Assembly: GCA_035772405.1 (NCBI GenBank)
Contig: JAYKKM010000351.1
Location: 3,293,501 to 3,357,500, forward strand
DNA: 64,000 bases
DNA from: Chrysogorgia sp. JL179-B06
Taxonomy: Eukaryota > Cnidaria > Anthozoa > Scleralcyonacea > Chrysogorgiidae
Direction of reading: 5' to 3'
Shown one piece after another: positions 52,796-64,000 of the stretch. A program made the position numbers and the translations under genes. A model generated the notes under the pieces. It had not been told where the DNA came from. It did not search any database and worked only from the letters and a program-made list of their open reading frames with translations. The first letter of the stretch is position 1. Each line of letters begins with the position of its first letter.

Positions 52796-54846
52796 ATTGT
52801 TTCTTCAGCGCAAATCTACAACTGGTTTGCGTGATATGATGATTACAGAAACTGTGCAACTTACATCAAATTCAAAGTGTTGTACATATTGATATTAAAG
52901 GAAAGACAAAGGAAATGTAACGATTTGCATACGTAGCGCAAATGGATTGCATACATGAGTATGTAGCACAGATTGCATCAAGGTCAAGCAATAACCTTGT
53001 TAGGGCAGATTGCGTTTAAGCATGCCATGCTGAGATAATATATACATTACCAGAAATTAACTGGCCGCCGGCTATCTGTTAACATAGGCACGCTGTAGCG
53101 CGCATGCGGATACTAGCAATTGCCAATTGGATCATTGAACGATGTAATTTAGAAAAATCTTTAATTAATCAGAAAACAAGACAAGAAAGAGCCTGTGCCG
53201 CAGACGACTAAACCGCGGGTTATAAATCACCGGAAATACAAGCGTCTGCACGCAGGCTACGGGTTATATGGGTTTAGTCCTCTGTGGAGCAGGCTGGACA
53301 AGAAACAGCTTGCTCCAGCTTTTGTTCTAGATTTCTCTAAGTAACTTGCAAAAGATCGCAAATTTTGTTATCAAAGGCGTAATTTCTACACTGGGATATC
53401 TTACATTTTTATTAAACTACGCTTTATTTAAAAAATACTAGATAGTGCAAATTCTTCGTGAATTGGCAGGGGGTCTAGAAAAGGTCTGTTTTTCAGCTGT
53501 CGACAACTCAAAGAAATCCAGACGGGTATAAAGGTCAGTCCTAGTTGCGATCAAGGTTTTTTTTATTACGGGTATTCACGTTTTCGTAAAATAATAGACA
53601 CGTATGTTATGTATTTAGACTTGGTAATTCCAAATCTGTTTTCATAATTGAAATCGGTCAATTATTGGGCGAGATAACGTTAAAAATTTACGACGAAACG
53701 GCCTTTCTAATTTATGATCTGCAAATACACCGCGGCGTGCGAGATGATAATCTGGGGGGGGTTAGAACACGGGTAGAACAAGGGTTTATTGCGACATTCT
53801 TGACATTGACCTTGTTAAACACAAGACGTTAGTGAGAACATTCTTATATGTATCAAATGGCGTTAATACTGAGAACGTACAGAACATTTTATTGAAACTT
53901 AACGTCATAGTGACTATAGAATTCCTCAGAAACGTTCAGTTAGTACGAGCAAAGATACCATGAAATCCAGGCTTTCTGAACCACTTCATTAAGGTCATCC
54001 AGCAAGACACAGAAAAAACTCAGCAACAAGACACATTTCAGAAACAAGACAAATTTCAGCAACAATTAGACAGCAAAATCGTTGCGTAATATTATCGCAT
54101 ACTACAGAACCCAATTAGACGTCACGCCATAAAACGCACCACTTGCACATAAAGCTAAAGGTAATCCTAGGCTTTCTGCAGCGATATAACTATGATTATA
54201 TTTATAAATATCTAAAATCTACAAAAGAAGACAACGCTAAGTCTCGAAGCACACGATCAATTTATGAAATTCACGTGTACAAAATATAATTATTATGTAA
54301 TAATATATCATACACGAGAAGCCGTTTATTATCTGATTTACAACACCGAGACGTGTGTTTAAAAACGAGGTCGCAGGCCGAGTTTTTTAACACAATTCGT
54401 GGTGTTTGGAAATCAGATAATAAACGGCTTTCGAGTGTATAGTGTAGCATCTCAAACAAATCAGTATATTAAGAGAAAATCGAGGTGAAAGTTGTCGAAA
54501 TTTTATGCTAATTAAGATCTCATTTACACACAACGTCTCGGTTATGATTTTCGTTTGTGTTTTTCGTCATGAATTATTAATTAATTAATGAGCTGAGATA
54601 TATATTTCCTATTCGGCTTATGAACGCGAAAGATAAGAGAGGATTATTGATTAGAATTTAGAGGTATAACTGACGTTAGCCATCGCTCTTCATAACCTAG
54701 TTTAATCTTTGAAAATATGTTGAATCTAATGTATGGATATTGTATGCTAATTATTATTTACACAAATAACAACGTATTTAGAACACTTGTAGTTTCAGTA
54801 ATGATAAGTACAATAGTATGGAATATTTCGGACTCATATATATTAC

Positions 54847-55000
54847 CTGCTTTTGCGTTGCTTTCGTTATAATAATCTATGAAGACCACGACAAGAAGGC
54901 CAGCGGAATTCAACATCCCTAGAATCAAACTTACAGCAAAGACCAGCACACCAAGGTATATCCATGAAGATAAGATATCCTTCTTCCTTTCGCCCGACAT
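54847..55000 (-). CDS. SLC16-like first coding exon, array copy 2 (shorter front)
   Basis: Same exon as copy 1, ending at donor position 54847. Upstream of MSGERKKD there is a one-or-two-base loss (GCACCTCTC became GCCCTCTC) and a small gain (AGAGAAGC), which put the upper ATG out of frame. From the second Met the 51 codons are unchanged. Either the lower Met is the true start, or this copy is damaged. Confidence 0.55.
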
Positions 55001-57284
55001 GAAGGACAGTAAACGTGCGTTGTGTGTGGAAAATATTGCCCTCTCAAATTACTATCCCGCTGATTGTACCGCATCAGAGAAGCAAGGCCTAATGAACAGA
55101 AAGTTTGTTAATAAATTTCCATGTTAAAATAATAGCCGACGGATTATTATATAGCATTCTATAACTGCAGGTCGTCCATCGGAGTGAATCTCCGAGTAAC
55201 AACGATCATGTTCGTTGTAATGTTCGTTGTAATATCGACCGATTGTTATATATAACCAGGAATTGTTTCTTCAGCGCAAATCTACAACTGGTTTGCGTGA
55301 TATGATGATTACAGAAACTGTGCAACTTACATCAAATTCAAAGTGTTGTACATATTGATATTAAAGGAAAGACAAAGGAAATGTAACGATTTGCATACGT
55401 AGCGCAAATGGATTGCATACAGTATGTAGCACAGATTGCATCAAGGTCAAGCAATAACCTTGTTAGGGCAGAGTGCGTTTAAGCATGCCATGCTGAGATA
55501 ATATATACATTACCAGAAATTAACTGGCCGCCGGCTATCTGTTAACATAGGCACGCTGTAGCGCGCATGCGGATACTAGCAATTGCCAATTGGATCATTG
55601 AACGATGTAATTTAGAAAAATCTTTAATTAATCAGAAAAACAAGACAAGAAAGAGCCTGTGCCGCAGACGACTAAACCGCGGGTTATAAATCACCGGAAA
55701 TACAAGCGTCTGCACGCAGGCTACGGGTTATATGGGTTTAGTCCTCTGTGGAGCAGGCTGGACCAAGAAACAGCTTGCTCCAGCTTTTGTTCTAGATTTC
55801 TCTAAGTAACTTGCAAAAGATCGCAAATTTTGTTATCAAAGGCGTAATTTCTACACTGGGATATCTTACATTTTATTTTAAACTACGCTATTTAAAAAAA
55901 TACTAGATAGTGCAAATTCTTCGTGAATTGGCAGGGGTCTAGAAAAGGTCTGTTTTTCAGCTGTCGACAACTCAAAGAAACCCAGACGGGTATAAAGGTC
56001 AGTCCTAGTTGCGATCAAGGTTTTTTTATTACGGGTATTCACGTTTTCGTAAAATAATAGACACGTATGTTATGTATTTAGACTTGGTAATTCCAAATCT
56101 GTTTTCATAATTGAAATCGGTCAATTATTGGGCGAGATAACGTTAAAAATTTACGACGAAACGGCCTTTCTAATTTATGATCTGCAAATACACCGGGGTT
56201 AGAACACGGGTAGAACAAGGGTTTATTGCGACATTCTTGACATTGACCTTGTTAAACACAAGACGTTAGTGAGAACATTCTTATATGTATCAAATGGCGT
56301 TAATACTGAGAACGTACAGAACATTTTATTGAACTTAACGTCATAGTGACTATAGAATTCCTCAGAAACGTTCAGTTAGTACGAGCAAAGATACCATGAA
56401 ATCCAGGCTTTCTGAACCACTTCATTAAGGTCATCCAGCAAGACACAGAAAAAACTCAGCAACAAGACACATTTCAGAAACAAGACAAATTTCAGCAACA
56501 ATTAGACAGCAAAATCGTTGCGTAATATTATCGCATACTACAGAACCCAATTAGACGTCACGCCATAAAACGCACCACTTGCACATAAAGCTAAAGGTAA
56601 TCCTAGGCTTTCTGCAGCGATATAACTATGATTATATTTATAAATATCTAAAATCTACAAAAGAAGACAACGCTAAGTCTTCGAAGCACACGATCAATTT
56701 ATGAAATTCACGTTGTACAAAATATAATTATTATGTAATAATATATCATACACGAGAAGCCGTTTATTATCTGATTTACAACACCGAGACGTGTGTTTAA
56801 AAACGAGGTCGCAGGCCGAGTTTTTTAACACAATTCGTGGTGTTTGGAAATCAGATAATAAACGGCTTTCGAGTGTATAGTGTAGCATCTCAAACAAATC
56901 AGTATATTAAGAGAAAATCGAGGTGAAAGTTGTCGAAATTTTATGCTAATTAAGATCTCATTTACACACAACGTCTCGGTTATGATTTTCGTTTGTGTTT
57001 TCGTCATGAATTATTAATTAATTAATGAGCTGAGATATATATTTCCTATTCGGCTTATGAACGCGAAAGATAAGAGAGGATTATTGATTAGAATTTAGAG
57101 GTATAAACTGACGTTAGCCATCGCTCTTCATAACCTAGTTTAATCTTTGAAAATATGTTGAATCTAATGTATGGATATTGTATGCTAATTATTATTTACA
57201 CAAATAACAACGTATTTAGAACACTTGTAGTTTCAGTAATGATAAGTACAATAGTATGGAATATTTCGGACTCATATATATTAC

Positions 57285-57513
57285 CTGCTTTTGCGTTGCT
57301 TTCGTTATAATAATCTATGAAGACCACGACAAGAAGGCCAGCGGAATTCAACATCCCTAGAATCAAACTTACAGCAAAGACCAGCACACCAAGGTATATC
57401 CATGAAGATAAGATATCCTTCTTCCTTTCGCCCGACATGAAGGACAGTAAACGTGCGTTGTGTGTGGAAAATATTGCACCTCTCAAATTACTATCCCGCT
57501 GATTGTACCGCAT
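57285..57513 (-). CDS. SLC16-like first coding exon, array copy 3
   Basis: Protein sequence identical to copy 1 over all 76 codons; donor and phase unchanged. Its unit lacks the G-tract region at 56195, far from the exon. Confidence 0.62.
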
Positions 57514-59747
57514 CAGAAGCAAGGCCTAATGAACAGAAAGTTTGTTAATAAATTTCCATGTTAAATAATAGCCGACGGATTATTATATAGCATTCTATAA
57601 CTGCAGGTCGTCCATCGGAGTGAATCTCCGAGTAACAACGATCATGTTCGTTGTAATGTTCGTTGTAATATCGACCGATTGTTATATATAAACCAGGAAT
57701 TGTTTCTTCAGCGCAAATCTACAACTGGTTTGCGTGATATGATGATTACAGAAACTGTGCAACTTACATCAAATTCAAAGTGTTGTACATATTGATATTA
57801 AAGGAAAGACAAAGGAAATGTAACGATTTGCATACGTAGCGCAAATGGATTGCATACAGTATGTAGCACAGATTGCATCAAGGTCAAGCAATAACCTTGT
57901 TAGGGCAGAGTGCGTTTAAGCATGCCATGCTGAGATAATATATACATTACCAGAAATTAACTGGCCGCCGGCTATCTGTTAACATAGGCACGCTGTAGCG
58001 CGCATGCGGATACTAGCAATTGCCAATTGGATCATTGAACGATGTAATTTAGAAAAATCTTTAATTAATCAGAAAACAAGACAAGAAAGACCCTGTGCCG
58101 CAGACGACTAAACCGCGGGTTATAAATCACCGGAAATACAAGCGTCTGCACGCAGGCTACGGGTTATATGGGTTTAGTCCTCTGTGGAGCAGGCTGGACA
58201 AGAAACAGCTTGCTCCAGCTTTTGTTCTAGATTTCTCTAAGTAACTTGCAAAAGATCGCAAATTTTGTTATCAAAGGCGTAATTTCTACACTGGGATATC
58301 TTACATTTTATTAAACTACGCTTTATTTAAAAAATACTAGATAGTGCAAATTCTTCGTGAATTGGCAGGGGTCTAGAAAAGGTCTGTTTTTCAGCTGTCG
58401 ACAACTCAAAGAAACCCAGACGGGTATAAAGGTCAGTCCTAGTTGCGATCAAGGTTTTTTTATTACGGGTATTCACGTTTTCGTAAAATAATAGACACGT
58501 ATGTTATGTATTTAGACTTGGTAATTCCAAATCTGTTTTCATAATTGAAATCGGTCAATTATTGGGCGAGATAACGTTAAAAATTTACGACGAAACGGCC
58601 TTTCTAATTTATGATCTGCAAATACACCGCGGCGTGCGAGATGATAATCTGGGGGGGGGGTTAGAACACGGGTAGAACAAGGGTTTATTGCGACATTCTT
58701 GACATTGACCTTGTTAAACACAAGACGTTAGTGAGAACATTCTTATATGTATCAAATGGCGTTAATACTGAGAACGTACAGAACATTTTATTGAACTTAA
58801 CGTCATAGTGACTATAGAATTCCTCAGAAACGTTTCAGTTAGTACGAGCAAAGATACCATGAAATCCAGGCTTTCTGAACCACTTCATTAAGGTCATCCA
58901 GCAAGACACAGAAAAAAACTCAGCAACAAGACACATTTCAGAAACAAGACAAATGTCAGCAACAATTAGACAGCAAAATCGTTGCGTAATATTATCGCAT
59001 ACTACAGAACCCAATTAGACGTCACGCCATAAAACGCACCACTTGCACATAAAGCTAAAGGTAATCCTAGGCTTTCTGCAGCGATATAACTATGATTATA
59101 TTTATAAATATCTAAAATCTACAAAAGAAGACAACGCTAAGTCTCGAAGCACACGATCAAATTTATGAAATTCACGTGTACAAAATATAATTATTATGTA
59201 ATAATATATCATACACGAGAAGCCGTTTATTATCTGATTTACAACACCGAGACGTGTGTTTAAAAACGAGGTCGCAGGCCGAGTTTTTTAACACAATTCG
59301 TGGTGTTTGGAAATCAGATAATAAACGGCTTTCGAGTGTATAGTGTAGCATCTCAAACAAATCAGTATATTAAAGAGAAAATCGAGGTGAAAGTTGTCGA
59401 AATTTTATGCTAATTAAGATCTCATTTACACACAACGTCTCGGTTATGATTTTCGTTTGTGTTTTCGTCATGAATTATTAATTAATTAATGAGCTGAGAT
59501 ATATATTTCCTATTCGGCTTATGAACGCGAAAGATAAGAGAGGATTATTGATTAGAATTTAGAGGTATAACTGACGTTAGCCATCGCTCTTCATAACCTA
59601 GTTTAATCTTTGAAAATATGTTGAATCTAATGTATGGATATTGTATGCTAATTATTATTTACACAAATAACAACGTATTTAGAACACTTGTAGTTTCAGT
59701 AATGATAAGTACAATAGTATGGAATATTTCGGACTCATATATATTAC

Positions 59748-59976
59748 CTGCTTTTGCGTTGCTTTCGTTATAATAATCTATGAAGACCACGACAAGAAGG
59801 CCAGCGGAATTCAACATCCCTAGAATCAAACTTACAGCAAAGACCAGCACACCAAGGTATATCCATGAAGATAAGATATCCTTCTTCCTTTCGCCCGACA
59901 TGAAGGACAGTAAACGTGCGTTGTGTGTGGAAAATATTGCACCTCTCAAATTACTATCCCGCTGATTGTACCGCAT
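59748..59976 (-). CDS. SLC16-like first coding exon, array copy 4
   Basis: Identical to copy 1 in protein sequence, donor and phase. Confidence 0.62.
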
Positions 59977-62208
59977 CAGAAGCAAGGCCTAATGAACAGA
60001 AAGTTTGTTAATAAATTTCCATGTTAAATAATAGCCGACGGATTATTATATAGCATTCTATAACTGCAGGTCGTCCATCGGAGTGAATCTCCGAGTAACA
60101 ACGATCATGTTCGTTGTAATGTTCGTTGTAATATCGACCGATTGTTATATATAACCAGGAATTGTTTCTTCAGCGCAAATCTACAACTGGTTTGCGTGAT
60201 ATGATGATTACAGAAACTGTGCAACTTACATCAAATTCAAAGTGTTGTACATATTGATATTAAAGGAAAGACAAAGGAAATGTAACGATTTGCATACGTA
60301 GCGCAAATGGATTGCATACAGTATGTAGCACAGATTGCATCAAGGTCAAGCAATAACCTTGTTAGGGCAGAGTGCGTTTAAGCATGCCATGCTGAGATAA
60401 TATATACATTACCAGAAATTAACTGGCCGCCGGCTATCTGTTAACATAGGCACGCTGTAGCGCGCATGCGGATACTAGCAATTGCCAATTGGATCATTGA
60501 ACGATGTAATTTAGAAAAATCTTTAATTAATCAGAAAACAAGACAAGAAAGAGCCTGTGCCGCAGACGACTAAACCGCGGGTTATAAATCACCGGAAATA
60601 CAAGCGTCTGCACGCAGGCTACGGGTTATATGGGTTTAGTCCTCTGTGGAGCAGGCTGGACAAGAAACAGCTTGCTCCAGCTTTTGTTCTAGATTTCTCT
60701 AAGTAACTTGCAAAAGATCGCAAATTTTGTTATCAAAGGCGTAATTTCTACACTGGGATATCTTACATTTTTATTAAACTACGCTTTATTTAAAAAATAC
60801 TAGATAGTGCAAATTCTTCGTGAATTGGCAGGGGTCTAGAAAAGGTCTGTTTTTCAGCTGTCGACAACTCAAAGAAACCCAGACGGGTATAAAAGGTCAG
60901 TCCTAGTTGCGATCAAGGTTTTTTTATTACGGGTATTCACGTTTTCGTAAAATAATAGACACGTATGTTATGTATTTAGACTTGGTAATTCCAAATCTGT
61001 TTTCATAATTGAAATCGGTCATTTATTGGGCGAGATAACGTTAAAAATTTACGACGAAACGGCCTTTCTAATTTATGATCTGCAAATACACCGCGGCGTG
61101 CGAGATGATAATCTGGGGGGGGGGGTTAGAACACGGTAGAACAAGGGTTTATTGCGACATTCTTGACATTGACCTTGTTAAACACAAGACGTTAGTGAGA
61201 ACATTCTTATATGTATCAAATGGCGTTAATACTGAGAACGTACAGAACATTTTATTGAACTTAACGTCATAGTGACTATAGAATTCCTCAGAAACGTTCA
61301 GTTAGTACGAGCAAAGATACCATGAAATCCAGGCTTTCTGAACCACTTCATTAAGGTCATCCAGCAAGACACAGAAAAAACTCAGCAACAAGACACATTT
61401 CAGAAACAAGACAAATTTCAGCAACAATTAGACAGCAAAATCGTTTGCGTAATATTATCGCATACTACAGAACCCAATTAGACGTCACGCCATAAAACGC
61501 ACCACTTGCACATAAAGCTAAAGGTAATCCTAGGCTTTCTGCAGCGATATAACTATGATTATATTTATAAATATCTAAAATCTACAAAAGAAGACAACGC
61601 TAAGTCTCGAAGCACACGATCAATTTATGAAATTCACGTGTACAAAATATAATTATTATGTAATAATATATCATACACGAGAAGCCGTTTATTATCTGAT
61701 TTACAACACCGAGACGTGTGTTTAAAAACGAGGTCGCAGGCCGAGTTTTTTAACACAATTCGTGGTGTTTGGAAATCAGATAATAAACGGCTTTCGAGTG
61801 TATAGTGTAGCATCTCAAACAAATCAGTATATTAAGAGAAAATCGAGGTGAAAGTTGTCGAAATTTTATGCTAATTAAGATCTCATTTACACACAACGTC
61901 TCGGTTATGATTTTCGTTTGTGTTTTCGTCATGAATTATTAATTAATTAATGAGCTGAGATATATATTTCCTATTCGGCTTATGAACGCGAAAGATAAGA
62001 GAGGATTATTGATTAGAATTTAGAGGTATAACTGACGTTAGCCATCGCTCTTCATAACCTAGTTTAATCTTTGAAAATATGTTGAATCTAATGTATGGAT
62101 ATTGTATGCTAATTATTATTTACACAAATAACAACGTATTTAGAACACTTGTAGTTTCAGTAATGATAAGTACAATAGTATGGAATATTTCGGACTCATA
62201 TATATTAC

Positions 62209-62437
62209 CTGCTTTTGCGTTGCTTTCGTTATAATAATCTATGAAGACCACGACAAGAAGGCCAGCGGAATTCAACATCCCTAGAATCAAACTTACAGCA
62301 AAGACCAGCACACCAAGGTATATCCATGAAGATAAGATATCCTTCTTCCTTTCGCCCGACATGAAGGACAGTAAACGTGCGTTGTGTGTGGAAAATATTG
62401 CACCTCTCAAATTACTATCCCGCTGATTGTACCGCAT
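62209..62437 (-). CDS. SLC16-like first coding exon, array copy 5
   Basis: Identical to copy 1 in protein sequence, donor and phase. It is the most upstream copy in gene order inside the window; more copies may follow beyond 64000. Confidence 0.62.
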
Positions 62438-64000
62438 CAGAAGCAAGGCCTAATGAACAGAAAGTTTGTTAATAAATTTCCATGTTAAATAATAGCCGAC
62501 GGATTATTATATAGCATTCTATAACTGCAGGTCGTCCATCGGAGTGAATCTCCGAGTAACAACGATCATGTTCGTTGTAATGTTCGTTGTAATATCGACC
62601 GATTGTTATATATAACCAGGAATTGTTTTCTTCAGCGCAAATCTACAACTGGTTTGCGTGATATGATGATTACAGAAACTGTGCAACTTACATCAAATTC
62701 AAAGTGTTGTACATATTGATATTAAAGGAAAGACAAAGGAAATGTAACGATTTGCATACGTAGCGCAAATGGATTGCATACAGTATGTAGCACAGATTGC
62801 ATCAAGGTCAAGCAATAACCTTGTTAGGGCAGAGTGCGTTTAAGCATGCCATGCTGAGATAATATATACATTACCAGAAATTAACTGGCCGCCGGCTATC
62901 TGTTAACATAGGCACGCTGTAGCGCGCATGCGGATACTAGCAATTGCCAATTGGATCATTGAACGATGTAATTTAGAAAAATCTTTAATTAATCAGAAAA
63001 CAAGACAAGAAAGACCCTGTGCCGCAGACGACTAAACCGCGGGTTATAAATCACCGGAAATACAAGCGTCTGCACGCAGGCTACGGGTTATATGGGTTTA
63101 GTCCTCTGTGGAGCAGGCTGGACAAGAAACAGCTTGCTCCAGCTTTTGTTCTAGATTTCTCTAAGTAACTTGCAAAAGATCGCAAATTTTGTTATCAAAG
63201 GCGTAATTTCTACACTGGGATATCTTACATTTTTATTAAACTACGCTTTATTTAAAAAATACTAGATAGTGCAAATTCTTCGTGAATTGGCAGGGGTCTA
63301 GAAAAGGTCTGTTTTTCAGCTGTCGACAACTCAAAGAAACCCAGACGGGTATAAAGGTCAGTCCTAGTTGCGATCAAGGTTTTTTTATTACGGGTATTCA
63401 CGTTTTCGTAAAATAATAGACACGTATGTTATGTATTTAGACTTGGTAATTCCAAATCTGTTTTCATAATTGAAATCGGTCAATTATTGGGCGAGATAAC
63501 GTTAAAAATTTACGACGAAACGGCCTTTCTAATTTATGATCTGCAAATACACCGCGGCGTGCGAGATGATAATCTGGGGGGGGGGTTAGAACACGGGTAG
63601 AACAAGGGTTTATTGCGACATTCTTGACATTGACCTTGTTAAACACAAGACGTTAGTGAGAACATTCTTATATGTATCAAATGGCGTTAATACTGAGAAC
63701 GTACAGAACATTTTATTGAACTTAACGTCATAGTGACTATAGAAATTCCTCAGAAACGTTCAGTTAGTACGAGCAAAGATACCATGAAATCCAGGCTTTC
63801 TGAACCACTTCATTAAGGTCATCCAGCAAGACACAGAAAAAACTCAGCAACAAGACACATTTCAGAAACAAGACAAATGTCAGCAACAATTAGACAGCAA
63901 AATCGTTGCGTAATATTATCGCATACTACAGAACCCAATTAGACGTCACGCCATAAAACGCACCACTTGCACATAAAGCTAAAGGTAATCCTAGGCTTTC

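Larger units (their letters stand above)
51071..64000. repeat. tandem array of a ~2.46-kb unit, runs off the window
   Basis: The anchor ACGGGTATTCACG occurs at 51079, 53568, 56031, 58465, 60929 and 63390, giving periods of 2489, 2463, 2434, 2464 and 2461 bp. Five units are complete and the sixth is cut at the window end. Units differ mainly by indels in homopolymers and one 25-30 bp loss around the G-tract in unit 3 (56195). In order each unit has: a 190-bp-repeat relic (as at 36.3 kb, inverted), a G-tract, ~500 bp unassigned, a hairpin element, ~230 bp AT-rich, the SLC16 first exon (minus), a TATA-like site, and ~750 bp unassigned. Unit 1 lies next to non-array DNA and is the most diverged. 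Confidence 0.97.

Overview
The window is AT-rich animal nuclear DNA. Almost all of it is mobile elements and repeats, in different stages of decay. The mix of a Polinton/adintovirus-like element, Penelope-like retroelements with GIY-YIG endonucleases, non-LTR retroelements, tRNA- and 5S-derived short repeats, piggyBac, mariner-like and THAP-type DNA transposons, and GC-rich palindromic repeats looks most like a cnidarian, probably an anthozoan. That is inference; no host barcode gene is present. The only convincing host gene is an SLC16-like (monocarboxylate transporter family) gene on the minus strand, plus possibly one THAP-domain exon.

Layout. 1-1.87 kb: unassigned, with one tandem duplication. 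1.87-10.27 kb: a Polinton/adintovirus-like element. Integrase, minor capsid, a small basic virion protein, major capsid and protease lie on the plus strand. Two small proteins, a zinc-finger-fused packaging ATPase, a PC4-like protein and a Bcl-2-like tail-anchored protein lie on the minus strand. Most virion genes are broken by frameshifts or stops and I see no family-B DNA polymerase. 11.5-17.85 kb: a large inverted-repeat element holding tRNA-derived SINEs and two palindromic elements that share a TTTAA boundary. 18.5-21.2 kb: tRNA-Ala-like repeat units, one split in its anticodon loop by a 5'-truncated LINE with an open reverse transcriptase frame. 21.3-24.56 kb: a Penelope-like element with an inverted extra copy of its endonuclease end and a well-formed hammerhead ribozyme at both ends. 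24.9-25.5 kb: SLC16 exon 2. 26.4-31.4 kb: palindromic repeats, a 5S-like fragment and inverted-repeat elements. 31.7-39.9 kb: LINE and Penelope fragments, CACATGTG satellites, and a three-copy array of a composite Penelope unit. 40.3-50.7 kb: small inverted-repeat elements, a piggyBac relic, a mariner-like foldback element and THAP-domain sequences.

51.07-64.0 kb (running off the window): a tandem array of a ~2.46 kb unit, five full copies and a sixth begun. Every unit carries, on the minus strand, an exon that reads as the first coding exon of an SLC16 transporter and ends at a phase-1 GT donor. The exon at 24,886-25,478, on the same strand and downstream in gene order, starts with the matching phase-1 acceptor and the next piece of the same fold. 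The window therefore appears to hold a transporter gene whose first exon and upstream region have been amplified into a long satellite, separated from exon 2 by about 27 kb of mobile-element-filled intron. This and the paired hammerhead ribozymes are the observations I would follow up first.
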